Below, piece after piece: positions 15,341-22,587 of a stretch of DNA of 44,634 bases. This DNA comes from a virus. The DNA lies in IMG/VR virus record IMGVR_UViG_3300044669_000031, positions 1 through 44,634 of that record; one strand, 5' to 3'. The number at the start of each line of letters is the position of its first letter. Positions within the stretch are counted from its first letter, which is position 1. Both the position numbers and the translations under genes were made by a program. The notes below the pieces were generated by a model, which saw only the letters and a list, made by a program, of their open reading frames with translations, was not told the DNA's origin and made no database searches.

Positions 15341-15574
15341 ATGAAAGTTGAATTAACCATTGATCGCACTAAGAAACTTCCAGATGGAGCTGTGCCGGCG
15401 CTTGAGAATGAATTGCTGAAACGACTACATAGCCGGTTTGATAATTGCAGCCTGGCTATCCGACGCGCAGGTACTGATGGGTTAAGTGTTTATGGCGGTG
15501 AGAAGGACGCAAAGAAGACGATAGAAGAAATTCTTCAGGATACCTGGGAAAGCGCAGACGACTGGTTCTTTTAA
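15341..15574 (+). CDS. DinI-like SOS protein
   Basis: A 77-residue protein of the DinI family, which binds and modulates RecA during the SOS response. It begins MKVELTIDRTKKLPDGAVPA and ends EILQDTWESADDWFF; the last segment is nearly identical to the C-terminal helix of E. coli DinI (81 residues). ATG 15341 has GAAGG 5 nt upstream and is preferred over 15329. A LexA box sits in the promoter. In related prophages a dinI-like gene can share an SOS operon with an antirepressor, and the short gene that follows here is placed for that role. Confidence 0.92.
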   Translation: MKVELTIDRTKKLPDGAVPALENELLKRLHSRFDNCSLAIRRAGTDGLSVYGGEKDAKKTIEEILQDTWESADDWFF

Positions 15575-15684
15575 CGTTTTGTTCAGGTGTGGCGCGCATT
15601 TTCAGAATACCGCAATTTGCGAATCCCTTTGATGCTGCTGCCGACAATTTCTAATCGCGTCTGTATGTCGCTCAGGGGGATTAC

Positions 15685-15894
15685 GTGGGAGTTGTAGCTC
15701 AGTCAGATCTACGGGTGACCATAACCGATGGGAAAGGAAAGGAGTTGTTGTCGTTCAGGATGGGCTCAGAGGAACGCTATATAATCTCTACCAAAAATAG
15801 CTCCTTAACCCATAGGAAATTAAGCAGGGAAGATCGTTACTGGTCGAAGGAAACCATAATGGAAGTAGTAAGGGAAATGGCTTCTAAAAATTGA
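15685..15894 (+). CDS. Small SOS-operon protein, possible antirepressor (GTG start)
   Basis: This 69-residue protein is not recognised. It starts at GTG 15685 with AGGGGGA 6 nt upstream. It has a beta-rich first half (SDLRVTITDGKGKELLSFRM) and a helical charged end (YWSKETIMEVVREMA). It lies 110 bp after the dinI-like gene with no terminator between them, so both should be transcribed from the LexA-controlled promoter. The repressor of this prophage lacks a cleavage domain, so some SOS-made inactivator is needed; this gene is a candidate by position only. Confidence 0.6.
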   Translation: MGVVAQSDLRVTITDGKGKELLSFRMGSEERYIISTKNSSLTHRKLSREDRYWSKETIMEVVREMASKN

Positions 15895-15978
15895 CTTGTC
15901 ACTACGTACGAAATCATAATTCTTGAGCTGGCCTGAACAACCAGCAACCTGACATCAATGCGCCACGGAGTGAACACC

Positions 15979-16578
15979 ATGGCGCAGTTACAACTCATTA
16001 AACAGTCCTCAGGGATCCTGATCCCGGCTACGCCGGAGACCAGCGATTTGCTGCAATCAAAAATAAAGCTCGGCGCCGTGTTGGTGGCCGACTTCAAACA
16101 GGTACGCAATCCAGCGTTTCACCGCCGCTTCTTCGCTCTGCTGAATCTGGGCTTCGAATACTGGGAGCCGACCGGCGGCGCGATCTCCTCCAACGAACGC
16201 AAGCTGGTTACCGGCTACGCTAAATTCCTGGCCTCCTATGGCGGCAACGAAGGCGCACTACTTGATGCCGCTGAGCACTATCTTGAGCAGGTAGCGAGCC
16301 GCCGCGTCACTAACGGGATCAGCCTCTGTAAATCTTTCGATGCATACCGCGCCTGGGTGACTATTCAGGCCGGGCATTATGACTCTATCAAACTTCCGGA
16401 TGGCACACTTCAGAAGCACCCACGCAGTATTTCATTCGCCAACATGGACGAAATTGAGTTCCAGCAGCTGTACAAGGCCGCGCTTGATGTCCTCTGGCGC
16501 TGGATATTATCCAAAGCATTCAGGGACCAGCGCGAGGCGGAGAATGCCGCTGCGCAACTCTTGAGCTTTGCGGGGTGA
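15979..16578 (+). CDS. DUF1367-family phage protein
   Basis: A 199-residue protein of the DUF1367 family, found in the nin-like region of many lambdoid phages, with no established biochemical role. Visible landmarks are VLVADFKQVRNPAFHRRFFA, LLNLGFEYWEPT, NGISLCKSFDAYRAW and the helical end LDVLWRWILSKAF. I chose ATG 15979 (MAQLQLIKQSSG), which has GGAG 8 nt upstream; an upstream ATG at 15958 would add seven residues. It opens a tight run of genes leading to rusA and Q. Confidence 0.88.
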   Translation: MAQLQLIKQSSGILIPATPETSDLLQSKIKLGAVLVADFKQVRNPAFHRRFFALLNLGFEYWEPTGGAISSNERKLVTGYAKFLASYGGNEGALLDAAEHYLEQVASRRVTNGISLCKSFDAYRAWVTIQAGHYDSIKLPDGTLQKHPRSISFANMDEIEFQQLYKAALDVLWRWILSKAFRDQREAENAAAQLLSFAG

Positions 16579-16583
16579 CGGGA

Positions 16584-16784
16584 ATGAAGAAGACCTGGTT
16601 CCATCATACCGATTGCACAACCCAGCAGGCCGAAGAACTCATTGCGGAATACCAGCGCCGCGGCGTGAAGGTAGAGCGCAACCTGAACTCAGATTATCTC
16701 ACCTGGACCGTCAGCGCCCGGCTGCCTGAAGGCAATAAACCACCGCGTATAAATCGCCGGTGGCAAAACCGGATATGGGGGTGA
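16584..16784 (+). CDS. Conserved hypothetical phage protein, 66 residues
   Basis: A short protein starting MKKTWFHHTDCTTQQAEELI, with a C-terminal tryptophan-rich end (RRWQNRIWG). I have seen similar proteins in the nin-like region of lambdoid phages but know no function. ATG 16584 has CGGGA just upstream; a GTG at 16575 is an alternative start. It begins 5 bp after the DUF1367 stop and its own stop overlaps the next gene region, so it is part of one operon. Confidence 0.75.
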   Translation: MKKTWFHHTDCTTQQAEELIAEYQRRGVKVERNLNSDYLTWTVSARLPEGNKPPRINRRWQNRIWG

Positions 16785-16786
16785 GC

Positions 16787-17068
16787 GTGGCTATTTATCG
16801 CAGCAAAAAATGGCTCGCCGCCGTCGGGCAGATCGAGCGTTGTGTTCTTTGTGGAGCATGGGGGACGCAGGTGGCACACCGAAACGAAGGGAAAGGCATG
16901 GGATTAAAAACCGATGACTGTGCGACAGCTGCGCTCTGCGTTTGCTGTCATGACAGCATTGATAACGGGAATAAGCTGAGCAGAGATGAGCGTCGGCAGC
17001 TTATGGACCGCGCGATTGTTCTGACAGTGATTGAAGTTGCCCGCCGCGGGCTGGTGGTGCCCGCATGA
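16787..17068 (+). CDS. YbcO-like (DUF1364) nuclease
   Basis: A 93-residue protein of the YbcO/DUF1364 type, a small metal-binding endonuclease family of lambdoid phages. The pattern is IYRSKKWLAAV at the start, a Cys pair CVLCG, the His-containing AHRNEGKGMGLK, and CVCCHDSID, giving the Cys/His cluster of an HNH-like fold. I prefer GTG 16787 (VAIYRSKKW) with GGGGG 5 nt upstream; GTG 16781 and ATG 16760 are alternatives. It overlaps rusA by 4 nt, and both probably process recombination intermediates. Confidence 0.8.
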   Translation: MAIYRSKKWLAAVGQIERCVLCGAWGTQVAHRNEGKGMGLKTDDCATAALCVCCHDSIDNGNKLSRDERRQLMDRAIVLTVIEVARRGLVVPA

Positions 17069-17421
17069 AAATTTACGAAATTACGCCGATTGGCAAACCA
17101 CGAATGACTCAGCGTGATCGATGGCATAAACGGCCAGCAACAGCAGCTTACTGGGCATACAAAGAACAGGTACGGTTGCTGGGCATCTGCCTGCCTGAAT
17201 CTGGATATCACGTCACGTTCGTTATCCCCATGCCAAAGAGTTGGAGTAAGACGAAGCGAGCGCAATATGTTGGCCGGCCTCATCAACAAAAGCCGGACAA
17301 AGACAACCTTGAAAAAGCTTTGCTGGATGCAGTGTTTGACGAGGATAGCCATGTCTGGGACGGACGGGTTACCAAAATCTGGGGAGAAACAGGGCAAATC
17401 ATTATCGAGGAGGCCAGATGA
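17065..17421 (+). CDS. rusA: RusA Holliday junction resolvase
   Basis: RusA is a dimeric endonuclease that resolves Holliday junctions during phage recombination. The 118 residues match the family length (about 120). The key acidic residues lie in KPDKDNLEKALLDAVF (two Asp) and DEDSHVWDG (Asp), as in E. coli RusA Asp70, Asp72 and Asp91. The start overlaps the upstream nuclease gene (ATGA), and the stop overlaps the next small gene the same way. Confidence 0.93.
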   Translation: MKIYEITPIGKPRMTQRDRWHKRPATAAYWAYKEQVRLLGICLPESGYHVTFVIPMPKSWSKTKRAQYVGRPHQQKPDKDNLEKALLDAVFDEDSHVWDGRVTKIWGETGQIIIEEAR

Positions 17422-17558
17422 AGCCAGAAAAGCTTGAGGTACTCCGGGCGCGCTGGCAGCGCCTTCGCATTTACCGCTACCGGGGATCGGTGCTGGTGGA
17501 TTACCGCATTCTTCGTAATTTTGTTCGTATCTATCATTCAGCAGGAGCCGCACAATGA
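17418..17558 (+). CDS. Small basic phage protein, 46 residues
   Basis: A short gene fitted between rusA and Q, with its start overlapping the rusA stop (ATGA) and its stop overlapping the Q start (ATGA). A GAGG site precedes it. The product starts MKPEKLEVLRARWQRLRIYR and is strongly basic. Overlaps on both sides make it very likely to be translated. Function unknown. Confidence 0.75.
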   Translation: MKPEKLEVLRARWQRLRIYRYRGSVLVDYRILRNFVRIYHSAGAAQ

Positions 17559-18244
17559 ACAGTCAGCAACTGGAATACGTACGTCAGCAGCTCATTGTGG
17601 CGACATCAGATCTGAGCGGGGCGACGAAAGGGCAACTGGTAGCTTTCGCCGAGAACGCGCAATTCACCGCGACGGCGCGAAGCCGGGGACGGAAGAAAAT
17701 TACCGACCCGGTTACCGGCCGAAAAGTTAACCCCGACGGCCCGGCGATGAGCGGCAGCCAGTCCCGCGTCAAAGGCTCATCAATCGCGCTGGTGGGGCCG
17801 GTTGAGTTCGTGACCGCATCGTGGCGCCGCGCTGTGCTGTCACTGGAAGATCACCAGAAAGCGTGGCTGCTGTGGAACTACAGCGAGAACACCTGCTTTG
17901 AGTACCAGGTGGTGATCACTCAGTGGGCTTGGGCAGAGTTCCGGGAACAGCTCGGCGCGAAGAAGGTGGCGGGCAAAACGATGGAGCGCCTGAAGAAACT
18001 TATCTGGCTGGCGGCGCAGGATGTGAAGGCTGAACTGGCAGGGCGGGGGACGTACGAATACCAGAAACTGGCGGAGTTGGTGGGCGTGACCGCAAAGAAC
18101 TGGTCAGAGACCTTTACAGACCGCTGGGTTGAGATGCGCCGCATTTTTCTGCGCTTGGACAGCGGAGCTTTATTGCAGGTAACGCGATCACGTTCACAAC
18201 AAAAGGCGACAAATTTAGATAGAAGTCTTGCAAAACTGGATTGA
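17555..18244 (+). CDS. Q: Late antitermination protein Q (phage 82 type)
   Basis: Q lets RNA polymerase read through terminators after the late promoter, switching on lysis and structural genes. The 229 residues begin MNSQQLEYVRQQLIVATSDL, which I recognise as the start of phage-82-type Q proteins. Further landmarks are LEDHQKAWLLWNYSENTCFE and the C-terminal NWSETFTDRWVEMRRIF. It sits at the end of the rightward early operon, as expected. The terminators and extended -10 promoter downstream are its probable targets. Confidence 0.92.
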   Translation: MNSQQLEYVRQQLIVATSDLSGATKGQLVAFAENAQFTATARSRGRKKITDPVTGRKVNPDGPAMSGSQSRVKGSSIALVGPVEFVTASWRRAVLSLEDHQKAWLLWNYSENTCFEYQVVITQWAWAEFREQLGAKKVAGKTMERLKKLIWLAAQDVKAELAGRGTYEYQKLAELVGVTAKNWSETFTDRWVEMRRIFLRLDSGALLQVTRSRSQQKATNLDRSLAKLD

Positions 18245-18260
18245 AACGCATATATTTTAT

Positions 18261-18314
18261 GTAAATCTGATATTGTGCCAGATTTACATTAACCCGCCGA
18301 TGAGCGGGTTTTTG
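18261..18314 (+). terminator. Hairpin and intrinsic terminator after Q
   Basis: Two stems follow the Q stop: a 9-bp stem (GTAAATCTG / CAGATTTAC, 18261-18287) and AACCCGC / GCGGGTT with a 6-nt loop followed by TTT (18291-18314). The second is an intrinsic terminator for the early operon and faces the convergent gene that ends at 18317. Confidence 0.7.
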
Positions 18315-18316
18315 CT

Positions 18317-18604
18317 TTAAATATCTCGGCAGAAATTATCGCCAATTTTGATTGTGTGATCTTCGATGTTCCTATCGAATACCACAGCGCTGGATTTATA
18401 TTCCGGAAAATTAAGAATGTATTTTGGCCCAAAGAAGCCAGAAATTTCAGAATATGCTTCAACCGCTGCGATCTGACCATTCCAACTATATCGCGCATCG
18501 TTTCCCATAATGCAGTCTCCCTGGCGATACTTTCCTTCTTCCGCGGAAGCTAAGCAATAAGATGATGAAAACAGGACGGCTGTCGCTAAAAGTACCTTGA
18601 TCAT
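18317..18604 (-). CDS. Secreted hypothetical protein (cargo gene)
   Basis: A 95-residue protein with a clear N-terminal signal peptide (KVLLATAVLFSSSYCLASA) and then a small mature domain with two Cys (GDCIMGND and GDNFCRDI) likely to form a disulphide in the periplasm. I do not recognise the family. It is AT-rich and opposite in direction to its neighbours, typical of prophage cargo genes with their own promoter. The ribosome-binding site is weak (a run of ATGAAA repeats precedes the ATG). Confidence 0.65.
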   Translation of the reverse strand: MIKVLLATAVLFSSSYCLASAEEGKYRQGDCIMGNDARYSWNGQIAAVEAYSEISGFFGPKYILNFPEYKSSAVVFDRNIEDHTIKIGDNFCRDI

Positions 18605-18970
18605 TTCATTTTCATTTCATTTTTAAATGTCGTTGAATTTTAAGGTAAAAACCACCTTAAAGCCATCTCGCCTTTACCTTTTGTTCAAATAACACGCAGA
18701 CGCTTCTTAAGTGGCTGAACACTGATTAGTAATCAGTTCGGCAGGCCAAGCCTAGCTAGGGTATTCACGGACTTCGAGCCGCCATTGCCTTACCCTTACA
18801 TTGCCAGCCTGCCGCTGGCTTTTTAGTTTCAAGACAATGGAAATCGCTTTGAGTATGTGACGACATCCCGGTGAGACCAGGCACACTTCCCTGGCGCGGC
18901 AAAGCGATCCCCATTGTGATGAAGCTCAGCGGCGATTCATTGGGGATTGTCGAAGTGATTTTTCCCGCGA
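18605..18970. other. Gene-free stretch before the late promoter
   Basis: No convincing gene is seen on either strand. The stretch contains a rightward intrinsic terminator (18803-18825). The short frame 18765-19013 on the minus strand covers the terminator and promoter and is not supported. Confidence 0.5.
18803..18825 (+). terminator. Intrinsic terminator, rightward
   Basis: GCCAGC / GCTGGC, 6 bp, loop CTGCC, followed by TTTTT. Confidence 0.7.
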
Positions 18971-18979
18971 TGCTATAGT
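18971..18979 (+). promoter_or_regulatory. Candidate late promoter with extended -10
   Basis: TGCTATAGT is an extended -10 element (TGnTATAnT). There is no good -35 at 17 bp, which is tolerable for extended -10 promoters. It lies downstream of Q, with a strong terminator about 80-110 bp further on, matching the pR'-tR' arrangement of lambdoid late operons. The tRNA and lysis genes follow. Confidence 0.5.
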
Positions 18980-19063
18980 TAAAATGGCATTCGATAATGC
19001 TCTCGATACTCAAAACACTGGGTGGGGATACACCTACATCGCAGAGAAAACTGCATGACCCAT

Positions 19064-19093
19064 GACCAGCAACTCATTGCTGGTCTTTTTTTT
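19064..19093 (+). terminator. Strong intrinsic terminator (tR'-like)
   Basis: GACCAGCAA / TTGCTGGTC, a perfect 9-bp stem with loop CTCA and eight T. It lies immediately before the tRNA gene and would stop transcripts from 18971 unless Q is present. Confidence 0.85.
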
Positions 19094-19170
19094 CCGCCAT
19101 TAGCTCAGCGGGAGAGAGCACGGAGCTTCTACCTCTGTGGTTCGGGGTTCGAATCCTCGATGGCGGACCA
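19094..19170 (+). tRNA. tRNA-Arg (anticodon UCU), CCA encoded
   Basis: The sequence folds into a standard cloverleaf: acceptor CCGCCAT/ATGGCGG, T8 A9, D stem GCTC/GAGC, anticodon stem CGGAG/CTCTG with loop CTTCTAC (anticodon TCT), 5-nt variable loop, T stem CGGGG/CCTCG with loop TTCGAAT, discriminator A and encoded CCA. It reads AGA (and AGG), rare codons in enterobacteria. Shiga-toxin phages carry Arg tRNAs at the equivalent site between Q and the lysis genes. The 5' end follows directly after the terminator T-tract. Confidence 0.95.
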
Positions 19171-19258
19171 GCGAATTACTTCATTAGTGATTAAGTATTT
19201 CTAACGATATAACGATGCTTATGAAGCTAAACTCTGTTTACCTAACGGAGGCATGGCT

Positions 19259-19453
19259 ATGAAAGAAGGCTTTTACTGGATACAGCACAACGGCAGAGTA
19301 CAGGTTGCTTACTTCAGTAATGGTGTTACTGAAGACCTTGAGACGGGACTTACCATTAAGGGTATCTGGCATTTGACTCTGGGTGACGACATCTGCGACA
19401 ACGGAGAAGCGGAAGTTCTCGCGGGTCCGCTTTCTCCACCAATTAGCAACTAA
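19259..19453 (+). CDS. Conserved hypothetical late-region protein, 64 residues
   Basis: A short protein (MKEGFYWIQHNGRVQVAYFS, later IWHLTLGDDICDNGEAEVL) of a family common just upstream of lysis genes or among small phage genes. No function is known to me. GGAGG lies 7 nt before ATG 19259, which is preferred over ATG 19253. It is the only protein gene between the tRNA and the holin. Confidence 0.8.
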   Translation: MKEGFYWIQHNGRVQVAYFSNGVTEDLETGLTIKGIWHLTLGDDICDNGEAEVLAGPLSPPISN

Positions 19454-19584
19454 ATTATATTTAGCTGAATTTATTGCCTTTTAGCCGAACAAAGCTAATC
19501 TTCAAAGTATCCGGTGGAATGGATATGGAAGTGCGTTGTACATAGTGCTTTTACTGACAGCGTGCATGCTGTTAGCGTCTGGTT

Positions 19585-19611
19585 GCCTGCTCATTGAGTG
19601 GGCTTTTTTTT
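19585..19611 (+). terminator. Intrinsic terminator, rightward
   Basis: GCCTGCT / AGTGGGC with two wobble pairs, loop CATTG, followed by eight T. Confidence 0.7.
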
Positions 19612-19803
19612 GTCCAGAAATAACACATTGACCTTTAGAATGATTAGCGCGTAAATTATTTTTGTGGTGAATCCTTTCTAAGCGAAAGGGCGTTCCAGCC
19701 AACTGCTATCTGCAGGTATGCGCGCGACTTTGCTGGCTGGAGTAGAGTCACCGGGAGGCACCTGGCACCAATACAACAACAATACAGTTTCAAATTCCTT
19801 GAG

Positions 19804-19831
19804 AGCCTGCCGTAACAAAGCAGGCTTTTTT
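19804..19831 (+). terminator. Intrinsic terminator, rightward
   Basis: AGCCTGC / GCAGGCT, 7-bp stem, 9-nt loop, followed by a run of T. Confidence 0.75.
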
Positions 19832-19986
19832 ATGAATTTTCATTCTGCTGCTACGCTTAAAAAGTGGGTCGAAGATAACTGCCTGATGGTTCTCCAAAAC
19901 CATTGTGAATCAGCCCGATACTGCATCACTCTGGTCAGTTAGTTTAACTCACGACTACCTACCTTACTTACTAATAGTCACTCATT

Positions 19987-20017
19987 AGCCCGCTTTAAAA
20001 GAGCGGGCTTTTTTTAT
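19987..20017 (+). terminator. Intrinsic terminator, rightward
   Basis: AGCCCGCT / AGCGGGCT, 8-bp stem, 7-nt loop, followed by seven or more T. It lies 40 bp before the holin start. Confidence 0.85.
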
Positions 20018-20056
20018 TCTTCAGCATAGCACCCGCTAATATCGCGAGGTGAGAGT

Positions 20057-20281
20057 ATGTATCGCATGGATAAATTAACCACAGGTGTTGCTTACGGCGC
20101 TTCAGCCGGCAGCATCCTCAACGGCATTCTGAATGCTTTCAGTCCCGAGCAATGGAATGCTATCGGTGTGCTGGTGGGTATCATCGTTGCTGTACTGACG
20201 TACCTGACAAATCTCTATTTCAAGATCCGCGAAGATAACCGCCGCGGCAGGAGCCGAGATGAATACGACACTCAGAAATAA
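20057..20281 (+). CDS. Phage-21-type pinholin with dual start
   Basis: This 74-residue inner-membrane protein makes small holes that depolarise the membrane and release the SAR endolysin. It closely resembles S21: [16 protein letters not shown] (first membrane segment), [21 protein letters not shown] (second segment) and a basic tail [11 protein letters not shown]. Like S21 it has two possible starts, ATG 20057 and ATG 20066 (M1 and M4), with a basic Arg at residue 3; the longer form would be the antiholin. GAGG precedes the first ATG. It overlaps the endolysin gene by 23 nt. Confidence 0.93.
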   Translation: MYRMDKLTTGVAYGASAGSILNGILNAFSPEQWNAIGVLVGIIVAVLTYLTNLYFKIREDNRRGRSRDEYDTQK

Positions 20282-20753
20282 GCTGGTGGGTGCAATAATA
20301 GGCGGCTCCGGAGCAATCACTATTGCAGCTATGATGCTGGGCAATGCGGATGGACTTGAAGGAAGACGCTATTACGCTTATCAAGACGTCGTTGGTGTCT
20401 GGACTGTTTGCGATGGGCACACTGGTGCCGATATTCGCCGCGGTCACCGCTACACCGACAAAGAGTGCGATAACCTGCTGAAGGCAGATCTGCAAAAGGT
20501 GGCAAACGCCATCGACCCGCTGATCAATGTTCACATCCCTGAGCCAACCCGCGCCGCGCTTTACTCTTTCACATACAACGTGGGAACCGGAGCATTTAGC
20601 AGATCGACGCTACTGAAAAAACTAAATGCCGGCGATGTTCCGGGTGCATGCAAAGAACTGCAGCGCTGGACGTATGCCGGTGGCAAACAGTGGAAGGGGC
20701 TTATCACCCGGCGTGAGATTGAGCGCGAAGTCTGCGAGTGGGGTCAGAAATGA
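20259..20753 (+). CDS. SAR endolysin (GH24 lysozyme, R21 type)
   Basis: This 164-residue muramidase degrades peptidoglycan at lysis. The N-terminal weakly hydrophobic segment rich in Gly/Ala ([19 protein letters not shown]) is a signal-anchor-release domain, so it is exported by the Sec system and held inactive in the membrane until the pinholin acts. The lysozyme triad Glu-8-Asp-5-Thr lies in [25 protein letters not shown] precedes the ATG by 5 nt. The stop overlaps the Rz start (ATGA). Confidence 0.95.
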   Translation: MNTTLRNKLVGAIIGGSGAITIAAMMLGNADGLEGRRYYAYQDVVGVWTVCDGHTGADIRRGHRYTDKECDNLLKADLQKVANAIDPLINVHIPEPTRAALYSFTYNVGTGAFSRSTLLKKLNAGDVPGACKELQRWTYAGGKQWKGLITRREIEREVCEWGQK

Positions 20754-21214
20754 GTCGAATAACAGCCATCACCTGCGTTGTCGTTTTCTGTCTGCTTGTT
20801 TGCATGGCATTGGCGATTAAACACTATCGTGACAACGCCATCGCTTATAAAGACCAGCGAGATAAAGCCACTGAGACGCTCAGCCTGGCAAACTCCATCA
20901 TCAAAGACGTGCAGACTCGCCAGCGTGAAGTCGCTGCGCTGGATGCTAAATACACGAAGGAATTAGCTGATGCGAAAAACACAATTACTGATTTGCGTCG
21001 GGATGTCGATTCTGGCGCTAAACGGCTGCGCATCGCCGCAACCTGCCTTGGAGTGCCCAAAGCCACCTCCGCCCCCGGCGTGGATGATGCAGGAACCCCC
21101 GAACTTACTCCAGACGCTCGACGGAATTATTTCGATCACCGGGACGGAATCGCAACCGCTGACAAGATGATTCGCGGCATGCAGGACTACATCAAAGATC
21201 AGTGCCTGAAATAA
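20750..21214 (+). CDS. Rz: Rz inner-membrane spanin
   Basis: A 154-residue i-spanin: one N-terminal membrane segment ([17 protein letters not shown]) followed by a long periplasmic coiled coil ([20 protein letters not shown] onward). With Rz1 it spans the periplasm and disrupts the outer membrane at lysis. ATG 20750 overlaps the endolysin stop; the earlier frame start at 20738 is ignored. Rz1 is nested in another frame within it. Confidence 0.93.
   Translation: MSRITAITCVVVFCLLVCMALAIKHYRDNAIAYKDQRDKATETLSLANSIIKDVQTRQREVAALDAKYTKELADAKNTITDLRRDVDSGAKRLRIAATCLGVPKATSAPGVDDAGTPELTPDARRNYFDHRDGIATADKMIRGMQDYIKDQCLK
20970..21170 (+). CDS. Rz1: Rz1 outer-membrane lipoprotein spanin (nested)
   Basis: A 66-residue lipoprotein encoded entirely inside Rz in another frame, as in lambda and phage 21. 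It has a signal peptide with lipobox LALNGC (Cys about residue 20), and the short mature part is Pro-rich ([18 protein letters not shown]), which is diagnostic for Rz1. It pairs with Rz in the outer membrane. Confidence 0.92.
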   Translation: MRKTQLLICVGMSILALNGCASPQPALECPKPPPPPAWMMQEPPNLLQTLDGIISITGTESQPLTR

Positions 21215-21228
21215 AAATTAAAAAAACA

Positions 21229-21771
21229 TCATTCTTTACTCAGATTGCTCAAGTCAGATAATGTTAGCCCTGATATCTTGAAATATTCCAAGTCTTTAGC
21301 AATTCTCCTTCCGCGCTTAGTTCCGTCTATACGATACAGTGTTTCTACTAGTGCACTTAGATTGGCATTATGTTCTTGCATCTCATCAAGAGTAATAGTT
21401 TTTGAATTTTTATCGCTATAAAGAGCCTCATCACATGGAGATTCCTCAGGTTCGTGATTTTCCCAAAAAACTAGCTTAACAGTATTGTGAGCGATAATGT
21501 TTCTGATTTCTGTTAGCTCATCAATATGTTTGTAAGCCTGAATAAGTTCCTGATGAAGGTCTGGGTGTTCTTCGGAGCTCTTAAGGATATCAGTGATGAT
21601 CTTTATTTTATTACTAAGCGCCATCTCTTTGATATGTTTATATATTAAAGGGGGGGTTAACTCTTCAAGAAGGCTACGAGTAAAAGATTCAACTGCACCA
21701 AATTCGAGCATAAACATGCCTACATGTGGTGCCCATTTCTCAATATCTACTATTTTCATGTGCTGTTCCAT
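21229..21771 (-). CDS. HEPN-like cargo protein (RX4H motif)
   Basis: A 180-residue helical protein, AT-rich and opposite in direction to the late genes. It contains EIRNIIAHN (about residue 95-103), which has the Arg-x4-His arrangement of HEPN ribonuclease domains, and a preceding helix with conserved-looking LEFGAVESFTRSLLEEL. HEPN proteins are often toxins or abortive-infection factors, but the fold is only inferred. ATG 21771 has GAGG 6 nt upstream, so I prefer it over 21801. Its position between Rz1 and terminase is a common site for cargo genes. Confidence 0.6.
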   Translation of the reverse strand: MEQHMKIVDIEKWAPHVGMFMLEFGAVESFTRSLLEELTPPLIYKHIKEMALSNKIKIITDILKSSEEHPDLHQELIQAYKHIDELTEIRNIIAHNTVKLVFWENHEPEESPCDEALYSDKNSKTITLDEMQEHNANLSALVETLYRIDGTKRGRRIAKDLEYFKISGLTLSDLSNLSKE

Positions 21772-21825
21772 AGATGGCCTCGTGAGGAGTTTATCACCCA
21801 ATTAATGCATCTGGGAGTAACAATA

Positions 21826-22017
21826 ATGCCAGACATCTACCAAATCACGCTAACCACCCAGACAGGCGAAACCTTCACGGGCAAGATGTCACGACGTCAG
21901 CCTGAGCTGGTTAACGGATTTGTGCCGCTTGCGACGGAAACGGGCGAGTGGCTGTATTTTGCTCCGGCCGATGTGAAGCGCGTGCAGTTCACGCCATTGG
22001 AAGAGCATACTGAATAG
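21826..22017 (+). CDS. Conserved hypothetical phage protein, 63 residues
   Basis: A short protein starting MPDIYQITLTTQTGETFTGK, later WLYFAPADVKRVQFTPLEE. It looks like a small beta-barrel. Similar genes occur just before the terminase in lambdoid phages. I set the start at ATG 21826, with GGGAG upstream; the longer frame runs through the divergent cargo gene. Function unknown. Confidence 0.72.
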   Translation: MPDIYQITLTTQTGETFTGKMSRRQPELVNGFVPLATETGEWLYFAPADVKRVQFTPLEEHTE

Positions 22018-22109
22018 TCATCAGAGTGGCTGTTTGATTTTGCTTAAAAGGGAAACATTTGAGAAGAGTATTACTATAAGATGAATGGAATAGGTAGGAA
22101 GTGAAAAGC

Positions 22110-22139
22110 AAAATTGCGGGCACGCATAGTCGCCCGCAA
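22110..22139 (-). terminator. Intrinsic terminator, leftward
   Basis: TTGCGGGC / GCCCGCAA, 8-bp stem with 10-nt loop, followed by TTTT on the minus strand. It lies 20 bp beyond the stop of the gene ending at 22159. Confidence 0.75.
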
Positions 22140-22158
22140 AAGTTACTAACTGATCCTT

Positions 22159-22467
22159 TTAATCGTCCTGAGGTTCACAGACGAATTCTGGATCGCTTTC
22201 TATCTCAATTCCGTCAGGAACTCCTGACACACCACTGCTGTTTGTCTCATGAAACGTGGAGTCACCGACCTCAACGTCAATGCTCCAAGTAACAACAGTA
22301 TCATCCACCAAAGTGGCTGAAAATTGATGATTCCAAGTTTCAGTATCGTCCTTGAAGCGACGTTCTGCAGTTTTTACAGGTACACCAACTTCAACAATTT
22401 CAGCCTGGTAAGTCTCACCTTCATAGGTGTACTCAAGGTCACCTTCAGGTTTTATGTAAAAAGACAT
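22159..22467 (-). CDS. Acidic hypothetical protein (cargo gene)
   Basis: A 102-residue, strongly acidic protein (MSFYIKPEGDLEYTYEGETY..., ending in DPEFVCEPQDD). It is not recognised. Beta strands dominate. AAAGGGA lies 6 nt before ATG 22467; upstream ATGs at 22539 have no such site. It has its own terminator and lies between the lysis and terminase genes on the opposite strand, so it is probably transcribed in the lysogen. Confidence 0.65.
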   Translation of the reverse strand: MSFYIKPEGDLEYTYEGETYQAEIVEVGVPVKTAERRFKDDTETWNHQFSATLVDDTVVTWSIDVEVGDSTFHETNSSGVSGVPDGIEIESDPEFVCEPQDD

Positions 22468-22587
22468 AGTAATCCCTTTCGTGCGCGCCAACGAATTTGA
22501 AGGCGTATAGTTCATGAGGGTTATTGAGCGAAAATTCAAGGCAATCAGCTATATAATTTTTTTGCCTGATATTTTTGAGGAGTGAAA

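Larger units (their letters stand above)
19454..20056. other. Terminator-rich gap before the lysis genes
   Basis: About 600 bp without a trusted gene but with three rightward intrinsic terminators: 19585-19611, 19804-19831 and 19987-20017. A 36-residue frame (ATG 19832, MNFHSAATLKKWVEDNCLMV...) starts right after one of them but has no ribosome-binding site. The terminators probably keep lysis genes silent unless Q-modified polymerase arrives. Confidence 0.55.

Noticed and set aside
19718-19942. 74-residue frame before the holin
   Set aside because: It spans an intrinsic terminator and has no ribosome-binding site or recognisable family.
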